NCBI RefSeq assembly: GCF_902706195.1
Contig: NZ_CACSJO010000003.1
Span: 1 to 64,000, forward strand
Length of the DNA: 64,000 bases
Direction of reading: 5' to 3'
From: Novosphingobium sp. 18050
Lineage (GTDB): Bacteria > Pseudomonadota > Alphaproteobacteria > Sphingomonadales > Sphingomonadaceae
How positions within the stretch are numbered: the first letter of the stretch is position 1; every line of letters begins with the position of its first letter. Below are positions 42,295-51,317 of the stretch, one piece after another. The notes beneath the pieces are model-generated. The model saw nothing but the letters and a program-made list of their open reading frames with translations. It did not search any database and was not told the origin of the DNA. The translations under genes and the position numbers were made by a program.

Positions 42295-43527
42295 ATGGCC
42301 TACGGCGACAGTCCAGACGACGGCGCGCTGCGGCAGGCGTGGGAGCGGTTCTGCGATGACCTGAAAGCGGCCGGCATGAACGCCTTCAAAGATGCGAACC
42401 CCGCCAATCCGCTCCAGCGCGCCGATGCTTTCCGTTTCCTCACGCAGAACCTCGGGCAGGCCTTCGACCTCGCTCTGGAAACCAGAGAGCCCGCGTTTCC
42501 GCAAATCCATGCCTTCACTACCCCGACAATGAAGCTGGGCGGCGATGTCGCCGACTTCACCTATCGCCAGGCCTGGATCGACGGAAAACACGCCTATCGC
42601 CTGACCGGCCGCAAAGGCACGGCGCGCTGGCTCAACGTCACAGTGCAGGGAGAGCGCCCGGCGACGATCCCCGGCACCGACTGGCCTTCCCTGCACGAAC
42701 CCTTCGGCGACATTCCCGAATGCAACATGCTGGGGCATCAGATCGAAACCGATTCCACCGGGTATTTCGAGCTGTTCATCGGCGGCGTTCCGCGCCAACG
42801 GAACTGGCTCCCCACCACGCCCGCCAGCCGAAAGCTGTTCATCCGCGAAGCTTTCGACGGCTGGGACGAGACGCCCACCAGCTTCACCATCGAGTGCCTG
42901 GACATGGATGCCCCCCGTCCGCTGCCCGTCCCTGCGCGCATCATAGAGGCGATGGACTGGGCCGGCGCGTTCGTCACCGGCCTGATGCGCGACTGGCCCG
43001 AACATGCGTGGGCGACCTCACGCGGGGTCTGCGATCCCCGCGCGCTCAACACCTTTCCCGGCGAAGTCGCCAACGATGTGTCGGATACCAAACGCGGGCG
43101 CATGGCTGCCCACATGGTCTGGAAACTGGAACCCGACGAAGCATTGATCGTCGAAATGGACAACCACCCCGGCTTCTGGATCTTCGGCCTGGGCGGGGCG
43201 CTCATGGGCTCGATGGACTTCCTCCACCGCCCGGTCAGCTACACCCCATCCCGCACCAGCGTAGACGGCGACGGCGTGGTTCGCCTTGTCCTCTCCCACG
43301 ACGACCCGGGCGTGCATAACTGGCTCGATACGCAGGGGTTCGCCCAAGGCAACCTCACCTATCGCAACCTCCTGACCCAGGATGCGGCGGCCTTCCGCAC
43401 AATTCTGGTGAAGCGCGAAAGGCTGATGGACCACCTTCCCACCGACACCGGCATGACCACGCCAGAAGAGCGCACCGCAATGCTGCGCGAACGCTACCGT
43501 GCCATCAAGCGCCGCTACGGGATTTGA
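42295..43527 (+). CDS. DUF1214 domain protein
   Basis: A 410-residue protein of unknown biochemical role. The C-terminal half matches DUF1214 (FWIFGLGGALMGSMDFLHRP, then HNWLDTQGFAQGNLTYRNLL, the family WLDTxG signature). No signal peptide or TM is evident, unlike many DUF1214 proteins that are exported. It begins 2 nt after the TIM-barrel gene and is the last gene of the LLM operon, so a role in the same pathway is likely. I do not assign an activity. Confidence 0.82.
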   Translation: MAYGDSPDDGALRQAWERFCDDLKAAGMNAFKDANPANPLQRADAFRFLTQNLGQAFDLALETREPAFPQIHAFTTPTMKLGGDVADFTYRQAWIDGKHAYRLTGRKGTARWLNVTVQGERPATIPGTDWPSLHEPFGDIPECNMLGHQIETDSTGYFELFIGGVPRQRNWLPTTPASRKLFIREAFDGWDETPTSFTIECLDMDAPRPLPVPARIIEAMDWAGAFVTGLMRDWPEHAWATSRGVCDPRALNTFPGEVANDVSDTKRGRMAAHMVWKLEPDEALIVEMDNHPGFWIFGLGGALMGSMDFLHRPVSYTPSRTSVDGDGVVRLVLSHDDPGVHNWLDTQGFAQGNLTYRNLLTQDAAAFRTILVKRERLMDHLPTDTGMTTPEERTAMLRERYRAIKRRYGI

Positions 43528-43796
43528 TCCGCCCTGACGAACCGGTTCCATCCGCCTACGGGGCTATACCGAACGCTTCGTTGGTTCTCGGCACGGTCGA
43601 CCTCATTGACGGCGGCATGGTCGCGGCGCTTTCCATAAGTTTGTGCTACGCACCGCTGTTTCGCCGGGCGAGGCTCCGCCCCAGCAAGTCCTCCCCGCCG
43701 CTCGCTCAAACCGCATAAGGAGTTTCCCTCAGCACCTCGCTCACCCGCTCTGCACCCTGTTTGGCTATCCGCAACGAGGTCGAAGCGGAGACGGGC

Positions 43797-46022
43797 ATGA
43801 ACGGACTGGAAGGCCTGCTGATCAAGGCCAGGAGCTTTGCGAAGCGCGGCGACGCACCGGCCGCGCGCGCACTCTACCACGAAGTGCTGGACCGTTACCC
43901 CCGCAACGCCCGCGCCATCGCTGCCCTCAAGGTTCTGGACGAGCCGGGCGACACTCCCGCGCAGCTTGCCTTCGACCGCATGGTCGCGGCTTTCAACGCT
44001 GGCCGCATGGACGAAGCGGCGGCGTGCGGGCAGGCTCTCTCGAAGCAGCACCCCCACGCACACGGCGTCCACAATCTGCTGGGCGCCGCTTTGCTGGAAC
44101 TGGGTAACCACGCCGAGGCGGAAACCGCCTTTCGCCGCGCCGTCGCCGCCGATCCGCAGGGCTATGCGGGCTACAACAACCTCGCCATCGCGCTGCGCCG
44201 TCAAGGGCGAATGGACGAAGCCGAGGCTGTCTACCGCGAGGTCATTTCCCGCGCCCCCGGTTATGCCGACGCACCCTACAACCTTGCCAACCTGCTGGAA
44301 CAGACAGGGCGTCTGGACGAGGCGGCGCAATGGCTGGAGGCGGCGGTCACCAGTGATCCCGGCCATGTCGAGGCACACTACAACCTTGGCAACATACGGG
44401 CGCGGCAGGGATACCGCGATGAAGCGATCGCCTGCTTTGCCGTCGCCGCCACATTGAAATCAGGCCACACCGACGCGCACAACAATATGGGCGCCCAGCT
44501 TCTTGCCGCCCAGCGCGCCGACGACGCCATCGCTGCATTCGACCGCGCGCTCGTCGCCGATCCGAGCAACGGCCAGGCCCTCGTCAATCGCGGCAAGGCG
44601 CTGGTACTCAAGGGTGAGCGCCTTGCCGCGATCACCGCCTTCCGCGCCGCTTTGGCTCTCGACCCGCAGAACAAGTCAGCCCTGCTCCAGGCCCTGTTCG
44701 AGGAAGCGCACATTTGCGACTGGCACGCGCGTCACGAATATGCCCTGACCGAAGGACCGGATGCCGCCGTCGTCCAGCCCTTCGCCTCGCTTCCCTTCAT
44801 AGACGACCCCGCACATCAACTTCGCCGCTCGCAGACCTGCGCGGCAAAGATGTTCCCGGATATCCCCACAAGCCTGCCCGCCCCCGCTCCTTCGCCGGAT
44901 GGCCGCATCCGCATCGGCTATTTCTCCGCCGACTTTCACGATCACGCAACGATGCACCTGATGGCCGGCTTCTTCCGCTCCCACGACCGCGCACGCTTCG
45001 AGGTCCGTCTCTACAGCTACGGCCCGCAGCGCGAGAATGACGCGGCCCGCGTCGCTGTGCGCCAACAGGCAGACGCCTTCGTAGAGATCGGTCCGATGCG
45101 CGACGAGGACGTGGTCGCACTCGCCCGCGCCGACGCTCTCGACATCGCGGTCGATCTCAAAGGCTATACGCTGGGCACCCGCACCCGCCTTTTCGGCCAT
45201 CGCCTCGCGCCGGTACAGGTCAGCTGGATGGGCTACCCCGGCACGCTGGGCCATCCGGCAATGGACTACTTCATTGCCGACCATGTGACTGTGCCCAAGG
45301 GCGCGGAGGCCTTCTTCAGCGAGAAAATCGTCCGACTTGCTCACTGCTATCAAGCCAATGACGATACCCGCAAAATTGTCGCTGATACGCAGGGCCGCAC
45401 CGGGTGGGGCCTGCCGGAAAAGGGCTTCGTCTTCGCCAGCTTCAACCAGAGCTACAAGATCTCCCCCGCCGAATGGGACATCTGGATGGGCCTGCTCCAT
45501 GATACCGAGGGCAGCGTCCTATGGCTGCTCGACACCGGCCCCCACGCCCGTCGAAACCTTTGTCATGAGGCCCAGATACGCGGCATCGCTTCATCCCGGC
45601 TGATCTTCGCCGCCCCCCTCCCCCACGCAGAACACCTCGGCCGGCTGAAACACGCCGATCTCTTCCTCGACACGTTCGCGGTCAATGCCCACACAACGGC
45701 GAGTGACGCACTTTGGGCAGGCTTGCCGGTGCTGACACTGGCCGGGCGCCAATTTGCCGCGCGCGTGGCGGCGAGCCTTGTCCGGGCAGTGGGCCTTCCT
45801 GAACTGGCGGTGGAGAGCGAGGCGGACTATACCACTATGGCACGCGCTCTGGCCCGTGACGCAGACCGCTTGGGGAGCTTGCGCGCGCGTTTGGCGGAAA
45901 ACCTCCGATCCTGTCCTTTATTCGATACCGCCGGCTACACGCGCAAAGTCGAAGCTGCCTTCACCCGAATGCATCGACGGCGGCAGGACGGATTGGCACC
46001 AGAGGATTTCGATGTGCAGTGA
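43797..46022 (+). CDS. TPR protein with OGT/SPINDLY-like (GT41) glycosyltransferase domain
   Basis: Predicted soluble O-linked glycosyltransferase of 741 residues. Residues about 1-310 are TPR repeats (GNHAEAETAFRRAVAADP, NNLAIALRRQGRMDEAEAVY and similar), residues 370-735 a GT-B fold of GT41 type, with IGYFSADFHDHATMHL, PVQVSWMGYPGTLGHPAMDY and the HTTASDALWAGLPVLT segment (His near 632), which matches the catalytic-domain NxHTT.D.LWAG.P of human OGT. ATG 43797 is chosen because GGAG lies 6 nt upstream. In Caulobacter the TPR/GT41 protein FlmG glycosylates flagellin; the same role is a hypothesis here. It is not in an operon with the neighbouring manA gene. Confidence 0.85.
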   Translation: MNGLEGLLIKARSFAKRGDAPAARALYHEVLDRYPRNARAIAALKVLDEPGDTPAQLAFDRMVAAFNAGRMDEAAACGQALSKQHPHAHGVHNLLGAALLELGNHAEAETAFRRAVAADPQGYAGYNNLAIALRRQGRMDEAEAVYREVISRAPGYADAPYNLANLLEQTGRLDEAAQWLEAAVTSDPGHVEAHYNLGNIRARQGYRDEAIACFAVAATLKSGHTDAHNNMGAQLLAAQRADDAIAAFDRALVADPSNGQALVNRGKALVLKGERLAAITAFRAALALDPQNKSALLQALFEEAHICDWHARHEYALTEGPDAAVVQPFASLPFIDDPAHQLRRSQTCAAKMFPDIPTSLPAPAPSPDGRIRIGYFSADFHDHATMHLMAGFFRSHDRARFEVRLYSYGPQRENDAARVAVRQQADAFVEIGPMRDEDVVALARADALDIAVDLKGYTLGTRTRLFGHRLAPVQVSWMGYPGTLGHPAMDYFIADHVTVPKGAEAFFSEKIVRLAHCYQANDDTRKIVADTQGRTGWGLPEKGFVFASFNQSYKISPAEWDIWMGLLHDTEGSVLWLLDTGPHARRNLCHEAQIRGIASSRLIFAAPLPHAEHLGRLKHADLFLDTFAVNAHTTASDALWAGLPVLTLAGRQFAARVAASLVRAVGLPELAVESEADYTTMARALARDADRLGSLRARLAENLRSCPLFDTAGYTRKVEAAFTRMHRRRQDGLAPEDFDVQ

Positions 46023-46040
46023 ACTGCCGCCGTATAGCGG

Positions 46041-46877
46041 TCAGCCGGCACAGCCTCTGGCGAGCAGACAGATGCCGTTATCCGCAAAGTGCACATCGGC
46101 AAGGCTGGTTGCCAGCACGCAGCCGCCCGGCGCGATGGCCTCGCCGCCGACTTCGACCTCGCCCTCTCGCGGGATCACCAGCAGCGCCCCCGGATAGCGC
46201 GCGGCGATGTCCGGTGAAGGCGTGCCTGCGACCTGATCGAGCAGGAACAGCGGGCCGTCCACCAATTGCTGCGAACTGTGCGGCGCAACGGTCTTGTGCC
46301 AGCGATCCCGCGCGTACCGCTCACCCTTCGACACCGCCACACCGTCCTCCAGATGCAGTTCGCGCGGGCGGCCGTAGTCATAGAGACGGTAGGTGATGTC
46401 GCTGTTCTGCTGCACCTCGATCAGCCCCACCCCCGCGCCGATGGCGTGGACAGTGTTGGCCGGGATGTAGAAGAAATCGCCCGGCGCAACCGCGTGCCAG
46501 GTCAGCAGGTGCTCGATCGAGCCATCGAGCGCAGCGGCGCGCATCGCCGCTTCATCAAGATCGGCGTCGAAGCCGATGCCCAGCCTTGCCCCCGGCTCGG
46601 CGGCGATGATCAGCCAGCACTCTTCCTTGCCCTGACGCCCGATGCCTTTGGCGATCGTCTGCGCATCGGACGGGTGGACCTGCACCGACAGCGCTTCGCT
46701 GGTGAAGATGTACTTCACCAGCAGATCCGGCAGGGCGGCGGGCGGCTCGAACCAGATCTCACCGATGCGGATGCCTTCGGGCGCAGTGAAAGGCGCAGGC
46801 AGCACGTCCTTGCCCCAGGGTTTCTCGACCTGGCGGATCGGCAGCGCCGCGCTCACGGCAGAAAAATCCCGGGACAA
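46041..46877 (-). CDS. manA: Class I mannose-6-phosphate isomerase
   Basis: Zinc enzyme that interconverts fructose-6-phosphate and mannose-6-phosphate for GDP-mannose synthesis. The 278-residue product has zinc ligands in QVHPSD (Gln66, His68), KEECW (Glu85/86) and FYIPANTVHAIG (His144). It is shorter than E. coli ManA (about 390), like many small type-I forms from alphaproteobacteria. It lies 4 nt downstream of manC on the same strand, so they form an operon; the phosphomannomutase is not in the window. Confidence 0.93.
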   Translation of the reverse strand: MSRDFSAVSAALPIRQVEKPWGKDVLPAPFTAPEGIRIGEIWFEPPAALPDLLVKYIFTSEALSVQVHPSDAQTIAKGIGRQGKEECWLIIAAEPGARLGIGFDADLDEAAMRAAALDGSIEHLLTWHAVAPGDFFYIPANTVHAIGAGVGLIEVQQNSDITYRLYDYGRPRELHLEDGVAVSKGERYARDRWHKTVAPHSSQQLVDGPLFLLDQVAGTPSPDIAARYPGALLVIPREGEVEVGGEAIAPGGCVLATSLADVHFADNGICLLARGCAG

Positions 46878-46881
46878 AAAT

Positions 46882-47925
46882 TCACTGGTTCACAGCTCCC
46901 GACAGCTTGCCGACCTTCTGCACGCCCGCGACAGTGGTGATCATGATGTCATCGCCGTCGACGACGACGATGACATCCTCCAGCCCGATCACCGAAACGC
47001 GCGGACCGTCGCTGTCGACCAGCACATTACGGCAGTCGACCAGTTCCGTCACGCCTGCGCCGCGCACCGAATTGCCGCTCTCGTCGGCCGCCAACGCCTC
47101 GTAGAGGGCGTGCCAGTTGCCGATGTCCGACCAGTTCATATCCGCCGGCACCATCGCGGCGCGAGCCGTATTTTCCATCACCGCGTAATCGACCGAATCG
47201 CTCGGCACGGCAGCAAAGGTATCTGCATCGGGATGGAAGCGCCGGCCGTCCTCGCTCCCCCTGCCGACCGCTTCGGCCACACCGGCGGCGATCTGCGGGC
47301 GGTGGGCCTCCAGTTCGGCCAGGAAGTCCTTGACCCGAAATGCGAAGATGCCGCCGTTCCAGGCATAGATACCCTCGGCGAGGAAGGCCTTCGCGCGTTC
47401 GAGGTCCGGCTTCTCGACGAACTGCGCGGTACGAAAGGCCTTGTCGGAAATCGCCTCGCCGCGCTTGAGGTAGCCGAAGCCGGTCTCGGGCGCGGTCGCC
47501 TCGATGCCGAACGAAACCAGCCAGCCTTCTTCCGCCAGATCGGCCGCTGCGCAGGCGGCGACGGCAAAGGCACCGGCATTGCCGATGTGGTGGTCGCTGG
47601 GGCAGACCAGCATCACCGCGTCCTCGGGCAGGCGGCAGGCGGCCAGCGCGATAGCAGCGGCGGTATTGCGCGCGGAAGGCTCGACGATGACCTGCGCGCC
47701 CTCGACATTACCAAGCTGCGCTTCGACATGGGCAAGATGCTGGCGTCCGGTCACCACCACCGGCGGCGCAAAGCCGCCAGAAGCAGGGCACCGTGCCAAT
47801 GCCGCCTCAAACAGTGTATTCTCCCCAACCAGAGGCAGGAACGGCTTGGGCATCGAGGCTCGGCTGCGCGGCCAGAGCCGCGTGCCGCTGCCTCCGCAAA
47901 GAATGACAGGAACGATGGTGGGCAT
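46882..47925 (-). CDS. manC: Mannose-1-phosphate guanylyltransferase
   Basis: Makes GDP-mannose from GTP and mannose-1-phosphate. The 347-residue product has the nucleotidyl-binding motif LCGGSGTRLWPRSRASMPKP (about 9-28, including Lys27), PSARNTAAAIALAA, CPSDHHIG, and FVEKPDLERAKAFLAEGIYA with WNGGIFAFR. It lacks the cupin-type isomerase domain found in bifunctional ManC, consistent with the separate manA beside it. The start ATG at 47925 faces the 690-nt upstream gap. Confidence 0.94.
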   Translation of the reverse strand: MPTIVPVILCGGSGTRLWPRSRASMPKPFLPLVGENTLFEAALARCPASGGFAPPVVVTGRQHLAHVEAQLGNVEGAQVIVEPSARNTAAAIALAACRLPEDAVMLVCPSDHHIGNAGAFAVAACAAADLAEEGWLVSFGIEATAPETGFGYLKRGEAISDKAFRTAQFVEKPDLERAKAFLAEGIYAWNGGIFAFRVKDFLAELEAHRPQIAAGVAEAVGRGSEDGRRFHPDADTFAAVPSDSVDYAVMENTARAAMVPADMNWSDIGNWHALYEALAADESGNSVRGAGVTELVDCRNVLVDSDGPRVSVIGLEDVIVVVDGDDIMITTVAGVQKVGKLSGAVNQ

Positions 47926-48617
47926 GAAGGATTTCGCTCGTCAGGTGACGCTTGAGATGCCCACGGTCATAACCCCTGCTTGCTGCGATGCAACGTTACA
48001 CAACTCAAAAATATAGACCAAGATGCTCATAGATCGATACTCTTCTTATGCTGGCCTTCTGAAACAAAACGAAAACATATATCATCATTTCGCTTCGACC
48101 ATATCGACGACCAATGCCGACGGCCCCAGGTCCGGGATCTTTCGATGCATCCAAAGCGAAGTGGCCCTCCCCAGCAAGAGGTAACGCGCGTGTTTCGCTA
48201 GCCCAAATCGACTTCCAAATGCGGAATATCTGATCACCCCCTCACTAACGAGCATTCCACAATATCAGCATAGTCGGAATCATAAAACGCAACAAAATCA
48301 CACCAAAGCCAAAACAATCCACCCTCAGTTAACTAACCCCCTCGACGCCTAAATATTGCCACCTTCACACCAACCATAAATTTGAAGATGGTACTAATCA
48401 GAAGGAACGCTCAGACTACCCCATTCCCTGATTACGCGGGCACAGCACGCGCTCGTCACCTCCGTATAAATGCGTTGACTGGTCGTGCTGCGATGCGGGA
48501 TAGGGGCCGCTTCGGGAAACATGTGCCGGGCGCCAAGCGCTCAAAAGTCGATGCTTTCCCACTCCGCGTCGCCATCGATACGGCGGCTTCAACAACGTCT
48601 TTTGCGAGTATTCCTGC
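47926..48617. other. AT-rich divergent intergenic region between manC and ugd
   Basis: No convincing gene is seen in these 692 nt. The region is AT-rich compared with both neighbours; a count over 48001-48060 gives 23 G+C in 60. It has short A/T runs and must hold the promoters of the manC-manA operon and of ugd. The low G+C content may reflect foreign origin or a large regulatory region. Confidence 0.65.
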
Positions 48618-49784
48618 ATGAAGATTGCGGTTTTCGGCCTCGGCTACGTTGGGCTTTCCAACGCTGCGCTTCTGGCTCAGAACAACGAAGTCCTCGCGGT
48701 CGATATCACGGCTGAGCGGGTGGAGATGCTGAACGCGCGCAAGTCACCTATCGTCGACGCCGAACTCGAGGAGTTTCTCGCCAGCAAGCCTCTCAACCTT
48801 ACCGCCACCCTGGACGCCCAGACCGCGCTTGCAGATGCAGACTACGTCATCGTAGCCACTCCAACGAATTACGATGTTGACACCAACAAGTTCGATACGT
48901 CCTCGGTCGAGGCCGTAATCCAGGCAGCGGTAGCCGCCAACAGCGAAGCCACGATCGTCGTCAAGTCGACCATCCCGGTAGGCTTCGTCGACGAGGCGCG
49001 TGCGCGCTACAAGACCGACCAGATCATCTTCAGCCCCGAGTTCCTGCGCGAGGGCAAGGCGCTTTACGACAACCTCCACCCCTCACGCATCATCGTGGGC
49101 GAACAGTCGGAACGAGCCCGCATCTTTGCTGATCTGCTGCTACAAGGCGCGGTGAAGAAAGATGTCGAAATCCTTTTCACGGACGCGCGCGAAGCCGAGG
49201 CCATCAAGCTGTTCGCCAACACCTTCCTCGCCATGCGCGTCGCGTTCTTCAATGAACTGGACAGCTACGCGATTGCTGGCGACATGGACACGCGCCAGAT
49301 CATCAACGGCATCGGCCTCGATCCGCGCATCGGCTCGCACTACAACAACCCCAGCTTCGGCTACGGCGGCTATTGCCTGCCCAAGGACACCAAGCAGTTG
49401 CTCGCCAACTACTCGGAAGTGCCCCAGAACCTGATCCGCGCGATCGTCGACGCGAACCGCACGCGCAAGGATTTCCTTGCCGATCAGATCATCGCCAGGA
49501 AGCCACGAAAGGTCGGCGTCTTTCGCCTCGTGATGAAGGCCGGATCGGACAATTTCCGCCAGTCCTCGATCCAGGGCATTATGAAGCGAATCAAGGCCAA
49601 GGGCATAGAGGTTGTCATCTACGAACCCGCAATGACAGAAGCGGAATTCTACGGATCGAAGGTCATGCGCGACCTCGACGCCTTCAAGCAGGAATGCGAC
49701 GTAATCCTAGCAAACCGCATGACCGCCGCCGTCGAGGACGTGAAGGAGAAAGTGTTCACGCGGGACCTGTTCGGCTCGGATTGA
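48618..49784 (+). CDS. ugd: UDP-glucose 6-dehydrogenase
   Basis: Makes UDP-glucuronate from UDP-glucose with two NAD, a precursor for acidic exopolysaccharide. The 388-residue product has the Rossmann motif FGLGYVGL (6-13), [39 protein letters not shown] and the catalytic Cys in [12 protein letters not shown] (C253). Length is of the short type (about 390). It stands alone before the exopolysaccharide genes. Confidence 0.96.
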   Translation: MKIAVFGLGYVGLSNAALLAQNNEVLAVDITAERVEMLNARKSPIVDAELEEFLASKPLNLTATLDAQTALADADYVIVATPTNYDVDTNKFDTSSVEAVIQAAVAANSEATIVVKSTIPVGFVDEARARYKTDQIIFSPEFLREGKALYDNLHPSRIIVGEQSERARIFADLLLQGAVKKDVEILFTDAREAEAIKLFANTFLAMRVAFFNELDSYAIAGDMDTRQIINGIGLDPRIGSHYNNPSFGYGGYCLPKDTKQLLANYSEVPQNLIRAIVDANRTRKDFLADQIIARKPRKVGVFRLVMKAGSDNFRQSSIQGIMKRIKAKGIEVVIYEPAMTEAEFYGSKVMRDLDAFKQECDVILANRMTAAVEDVKEKVFTRDLFGSD

Positions 49785-49957
49785 GGCTGACTTGCTGATG
49801 GAGACCGTCGCATCACATTGATAGTCAGCTCCGTCCGCGATGCCGCATATCGGCGTGCAACCGGGCGCATCGGTATTGCAGGACCCTGCTATTTAGCCCT
49901 AACGGACGAAGCCCTGCCCGACGAGGGCCTAAAGCCGCAATCCACGGGGATCGCAAA

Positions 49958-51268
49958 ATGGACACAAGGATGAGACAGCCTGCCCCGTGGAGGCCCGCAC
50001 ACCGGCGAGCCATCGGCCTGCCGGGGCTATTTGCCGTCCTGCAGGTGTTCTCGCTGCTTGCGGTCGCTTTAAATGGCATTGACATCAACACAGGCAGCGT
50101 AACGCTCAATTTCGAACGTATCCTGCTTTTCCCCGTCGCGATCTGCCTAACCTTGGCGCTGTTCCTGCCAGGCGTTCTGCGCTTCACGCTACCGGCGGGG
50201 TTGTACCTGGCCTGGGTCGTCAGCGTCGTAATCGCGACGCTGCTCTCGTCCTCTCCCGTGGCGCACTTCAACGGGTTCCTCATCACCGTGGCGCCTTATT
50301 TCTATTTCCTGCTTTTCAGCCAGAAATCGTTCAGTCACGGCAGCATGGGCAAAGTGATCGAAACGTTTCTCTGGTTCCTGGCAACCGGCAGCGTGATCGC
50401 CTTTTCGATCTGGCTAACGACAGGAACCCTGGAATGGATGATCGACAGAGGTCGCATCAATTTCACAATGGCCGAACCCAACATTCTGGGAGCGACGCTG
50501 GCGACCTTGATGGTGATGCACCTGCATTTCTTCCGTCCAGGCTTCCGCCACTATGCGCTGCATGCAATCTCGTTGCTGGCGCTGGTGCTTACCCAGTCGA
50601 AAACACCGTATGGCGCCTACTTCGTTAGCGTAACTTATTACTTGGTAAGGTCAGGTGCCCTGCGCCGCCCGGCACCATTCTTCCTGCTCCTCTTCGGCGG
50701 CATAATGGGCTTTTTGGTTCTCGTGGTGTTTTCGAACACCATCACAGATCTCTATGCCTCGCACTTACAGCGTCAGGATGCGATTAATAACCGCATGTAC
50801 TCATTGTACTATGGCTGGGAGCATTTTCTGATGCGCCCAATTTTCGGCAACGGTCCGCTGGACTTTTCTTTTGCCAGCCACAGCATTCTGGCACAGATGG
50901 GGACCGACGATACGCGAAACCTGTGGATCTGGCAAATATGGGTTGCCCTCCTACATGACGAAGGCGCTGTCGGCTTCATCTGTTTCGTAGCCTTCCTGAT
51001 CATGAACTGGCTCCGCGCCGGACGAATGATCAACAGGGGTCAGCGCCAGTTCATCGGATATCAGGCAGGCATGATTTCCCTTCTCGTCGCATCGCAGGCG
51101 ACTACGCTGCACCTTTCAGCCCTGTTTGGCATTACCATGGGTCTGGTCAATTCCCCGGCGCTCAACCTCGCTCCGTCGAAGATCCGTCCTATAAAGAAGC
51201 CGGCACGCGCAAGTCGATATCTCCCGCGTAACTCCCTTGGCCAACCGGTGCGCGGAGGCATTACCTGA
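49958..51268 (+). CDS. Wzy/O-antigen ligase-like membrane protein (first)
   Basis: A 436-residue integral membrane protein with about ten TM segments, including LPAGLYLAWVVSVVIATLLS and RPAPFFLLLFGGIMGFLVLV. The large periplasmic loop near residues 265-320 (DAINNRMYSLYYGWEHFLMR, IFGNGPLDF) is where Wzy/WaaL proteins have catalytic residues. The conserved HNDYLE-type motif is not clear in this copy. Position in a Wzx-containing cluster suggests the repeat-unit polymerase, but function as a ligase is possible. Confidence 0.75.
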   Translation: MDTRMRQPAPWRPAHRRAIGLPGLFAVLQVFSLLAVALNGIDINTGSVTLNFERILLFPVAICLTLALFLPGVLRFTLPAGLYLAWVVSVVIATLLSSSPVAHFNGFLITVAPYFYFLLFSQKSFSHGSMGKVIETFLWFLATGSVIAFSIWLTTGTLEWMIDRGRINFTMAEPNILGATLATLMVMHLHFFRPGFRHYALHAISLLALVLTQSKTPYGAYFVSVTYYLVRSGALRRPAPFFLLLFGGIMGFLVLVVFSNTITDLYASHLQRQDAINNRMYSLYYGWEHFLMRPIFGNGPLDFSFASHSILAQMGTDDTRNLWIWQIWVALLHDEGAVGFICFVAFLIMNWLRAGRMINRGQRQFIGYQAGMISLLVASQATTLHLSALFGITMGLVNSPALNLAPSKIRPIKKPARASRYLPRNSLGQPVRGGIT

Positions 51269-51317
51269 TCTGCGCGCCCGCAGTCGCGCACCATGTGGAG
51301 TCGAGAAGACAGTGACA

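Noticed and set aside
48382..48621. Open frames of 60-80 codons in the manC-ugd gap
   Set aside because: No ribosome sites, no recognisable sequence, and composition does not suggest coding.
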